Part shown: in pieces, positions 6,416-8,326 of the stretch
Layout: each line of letters begins with the position of its first letter
Numbering within the stretch: position 1 is the stretch's first letter
Source: Gammaproteobacteria bacterium
Lineage (GTDB): Bacteria; Pseudomonadota; Gammaproteobacteria; BMS3Bbin11
Length of the DNA: 8,326 bases
Direction of reading: 5' to 3'
NCBI GenBank assembly: GCA_030617565.1
Contig: JAUWVE010000062.1
Span: 1-8,326, forward strand
Translations under genes and position numbers: made by a program
Notes under the pieces: model-generated
Database searches by the model: none
What the model saw: only the letters and a program-made list of their open reading frames with translations
What the model was told of the DNA's origin: nothing

Positions 6416-7947
6416 TGGCCGGGCTGTACACGTTTCCCGGAGGGCTCATACTTGAGGGTCACAAAGCCATCTCCACCAGTCAGCCAATCAGCAAAGCTGG
6501 CATCCCGGAGCGTCTGTTTGTGCCTCTGAACCAGCACATAGGCAGCCCCGCTGAATGTGTCGTTAAAAAAGGTGAGCATGTATTAAAAGGCCAGATGATC
6601 GGCAGTGTCACTGACTATGTTGCAGTACCCGTTCATGCCCCCAGCTCCGGTATTGTCATCGATATCCAGAAATTCCCGGCTGCCCATGCTTCGGGTCTTC
6701 CTAATGACGTCGTCATTATCGAACCCGATGGCAAAGATGAATGGCTGAAAAGAAAGCCCTTACCCGACATCACCGAACTGGATCCGAGTGAACTGCGTAA
6801 CATGATCCGCTGTGCAGGGATTGTCGGCCTCGGTGGTGCTGCATTTCCAACCTTCATAAAACTAAACCCGGTAGGCCACCAGATCAGCACGCTGATATTA
6901 AACGGTGCCGAATGCGAACCCTATATCAGCTGTGATGACATGCTGATGCGCGAACGGCCGCATGAAATCATTGATGGTGCAATAATCATGCGCCATGCCC
7001 TGAATGCCGGTAAGGTCATCATCGCAATTGAAGAGAACAAACCTGAAGCCATTGATTCATTACAGGCACTTGCCAATGATTTAGACTGGCTGAACATTCA
7101 GAGCATTCCGGTCATTTACCCCACTGGCGGGGAAAGGCAGCTGGTCAAGGTACTGACGGGCAGGGATGTTCCCAGCCAGGGCCTGCCACTGGATCTTGAC
7201 CTGGTGGTCAGCAATGTCGCCACTGCTGCCGCTGTACATCTTGCTCTCGACCATCAACAGCCATTGATCTCCCGTATCATCACCGTTACCGGCTCTGGTG
7301 TTAACTCACCACGCAACTTTGAAGCCCTGATCGGCACACCGATGTCTGATCTTATTGATCTGGCCGGTGGTTATACCGAAGATGCTGATCGGCTAATTAT
7401 GGGTGGCCCGATGATGGGCATCACCTTAAAAACAGATGCCACTCCTGTCGTCAAGGCCAGCAACTGCCTGCTGGTACAGACCCCTGCTGATCACGCCACT
7501 GAGACCATCAGCCGCCCCTGCATCCGCTGTGGTGAGTGCGTCAAGGTCTGCCCGGTAAAGTTATTACCGCAGCAGCTTTACTGGTTCTCACAATCTAAGA
7601 ACCTGGACGGATTACAGACTCATCATCTATTTGACTGTATCGAGTGTGGCTGTTGCTCCGTTGTCTGTCCCAGCCACATTCCCCTGGTACAGTACTTCCG
7701 CTATGGCAAATCAGAGAGCTGGAAGAAAGAACAGGAAATGATTAAATCTGACCGGGCCCGTGAACGAACCGAAGCAAGAACAAAAAGACTTGAACGCATA
7801 AAAGCAGAAAAAAAGGCACAGCATGCTGCCAGGGCTAAAAAAACAGCGGCAGGCGATGACCGAAAAAAAGAGATCCAGGCCGCCGTCGCCAGAACGAAAG
7901 CAAAAAAGGCTGAAAATGCCGGCGATACCGATAACCTGAGCACGTAA
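6415..7947 (+). CDS. rsxC: Rsx/Rnf complex NADH/Fe-S subunit C
   Basis: RsxC is the peripheral NADH-side subunit with FMN- and cluster-binding domains. The product has 510 residues. An N-terminal barrel-sandwich domain (about 1-120) precedes the NuoF/51-kDa-like nucleotide and flavin domain, with GLGGAAFPTFIKL from 138 and NGAECEPYISCDD at 163-175. A SLBB-like region follows. Two [4Fe-4S] motifs are intact: CIRCGECVKVCP from 369 and CIECGCCSVVCP from 408. From about 433 the tail is a highly charged Lys/Arg/Ala/Glu helix ending with one copy of the repeat type RKKEIQAAVARTKAKKA. E. coli RsxC (740 residues) has a much longer alanine-rich repeat tail, so this is the short form, also common in the family. 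The ATG overlaps the rsxB stop (TAATG) and has GGGG 10 bases upstream. Confidence 0.97.
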   Translation: MAGLYTFPGGLILEGHKAISTSQPISKAGIPERLFVPLNQHIGSPAECVVKKGEHVLKGQMIGSVTDYVAVPVHAPSSGIVIDIQKFPAAHASGLPNDVVIIEPDGKDEWLKRKPLPDITELDPSELRNMIRCAGIVGLGGAAFPTFIKLNPVGHQISTLILNGAECEPYISCDDMLMRERPHEIIDGAIIMRHALNAGKVIIAIEENKPEAIDSLQALANDLDWLNIQSIPVIYPTGGERQLVKVLTGRDVPSQGLPLDLDLVVSNVATAAAVHLALDHQQPLISRIITVTGSGVNSPRNFEALIGTPMSDLIDLAGGYTEDADRLIMGGPMMGITLKTDATPVVKASNCLLVQTPADHATETISRPCIRCGECVKVCPVKLLPQQLYWFSQSKNLDGLQTHHLFDCIECGCCSVVCPSHIPLVQYFRYGKSESWKKEQEMIKSDRARERTEARTKRLERIKAEKKAQHAARAKKTAAGDDRKKEIQAAVARTKAKKAENAGDTDNLST

Positions 7948-7976
7948 TTCATAACACGTAAAACTTATCTTTAAAT

Positions 7977-8326
7977 ATGGAATTCAGCCAACAACAACAT
8001 TATTCTCCCCACACACCGGCACAGGCCAGAGTCAGTCGTGTGATGCTGAATGTCATGCTTGCCCTGATACCTGGAATCGTGGTTTACATCTTCTATTTTG
8101 GCTGGGGAGTTCTGGTCAATATTGTGCTGGCATCCGCTTTTGCTCTACTTGCTGAAAGCCTGGTTCTTGCTGTACGAAAGCGTCCGGTTTTTACTACACT
8201 GCTGGATGGGTCTGCCTTGTTAACCGGCATCCTGCTGGCACTGGCATTACCCACTCACAGTGCATGGTGGGTGATTGCTGTCGGTGTGTTCTTTGCCATT
8301 ATTATTGCCAAGCAGCTTTATGGCGG
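7977..8326 (+). CDS. rsxD: Rsx/Rnf complex membrane subunit D, N-terminal part (cut by window edge)
   Basis: The first 116 codons of the membrane subunit that carries covalently bound FMN. The translation begins MEFSQQQHYSPHTPAQARVS and continues with VMLNVMLALIPGI (22-34), FGWGVLVNIVLAS (41-53), the LLDGSALLTGILLALALP block (75-92) and IIIAKQLYGG at the edge, all typical of RnfD. Three hydrophobic helices are visible (about 23-40, 43-66 and 79-111, the last probably two). The FMN-attachment threonine lies in the missing C-terminal part. The start is 29 bases after the rsxC stop, with no terminator between, so it belongs to the same operon. No strong ribosome binding site is visible before the ATG. 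rsxG and rsxE would be expected next. Confidence 0.95.
   Translation, partial: MEFSQQQHYSPHTPAQARVSRVMLNVMLALIPGIVVYIFYFGWGVLVNIVLASAFALLAESLVLAVRKRPVFTTLLDGSALLTGILLALALPTHSAWWVIAVGVFFAIIIAKQLYG

Overview
The window is ordinary, well-preserved core chromosome of a gammaproteobacterium. Every protein is full length apart from the two cut by the window edges, and each has clear gammaproteobacterial relatives. The block dcd – mrp – metG with rsx/rnf genes close by resembles the neighbourhood known in Pseudomonas aeruginosa (dcd, mrp and metG adjacent, rnf a few genes away). In Escherichia coli, too, mrp and metG are divergent neighbours. Base composition looks moderate (about half G+C by eye). 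I cannot name a genus. No phage, insertion sequence, CRISPR, rRNA or tRNA is visible.

Left part, minus strand (1-2317): mrp/apbC (Fe-S cluster carrier ATPase) is read leftward and ends at a good intrinsic terminator. After a 200-base gap comes dcd (dCTP deaminase), followed 24 bases later by the 5' part of aroC (chorismate synthase), cut by the window edge. dcd and aroC look co-transcribed. A nine-codon open frame with a strong ribosome binding site ends right in front of dcd.

Middle, plus strand (2493-5156): yqaA, a small DedA-like membrane protein, is divergent from mrp. It is followed by metG (methionyl-tRNA synthetase with zinc knuckle and C-terminal tRNA-binding domain).

Right part, plus strand (5275-8326): rsxA, rsxB, rsxC and the first 116 codons of rsxD form the start of an Rsx/Rnf operon. 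This is a membrane complex that couples ferredoxin/NADH electron transfer to an ion gradient, or keeps SoxR reduced in enteric bacteria. rsxB and rsxC overlap by one base. rsxG, rsxE and perhaps nth should follow outside the window.

No gap exceeds 300 bases. The four larger gaps (1005-1225, 2318-2492, 2928-3095, 5157-5274) hold the most interesting material. Two of them carry inverted pairs of REP-like units (GTAG followed by an imperfect palindrome) from two different sequence families. A third carries a heptamer-periodic hairpin. One REP-like pair sits directly before a run of eight T and probably serves as the metG terminator, only 11 bases before the rsxA start codon. I see no undescribed gene system. 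The novelty, if any, lies in these intergenic repeats and in the short leader frame before dcd.
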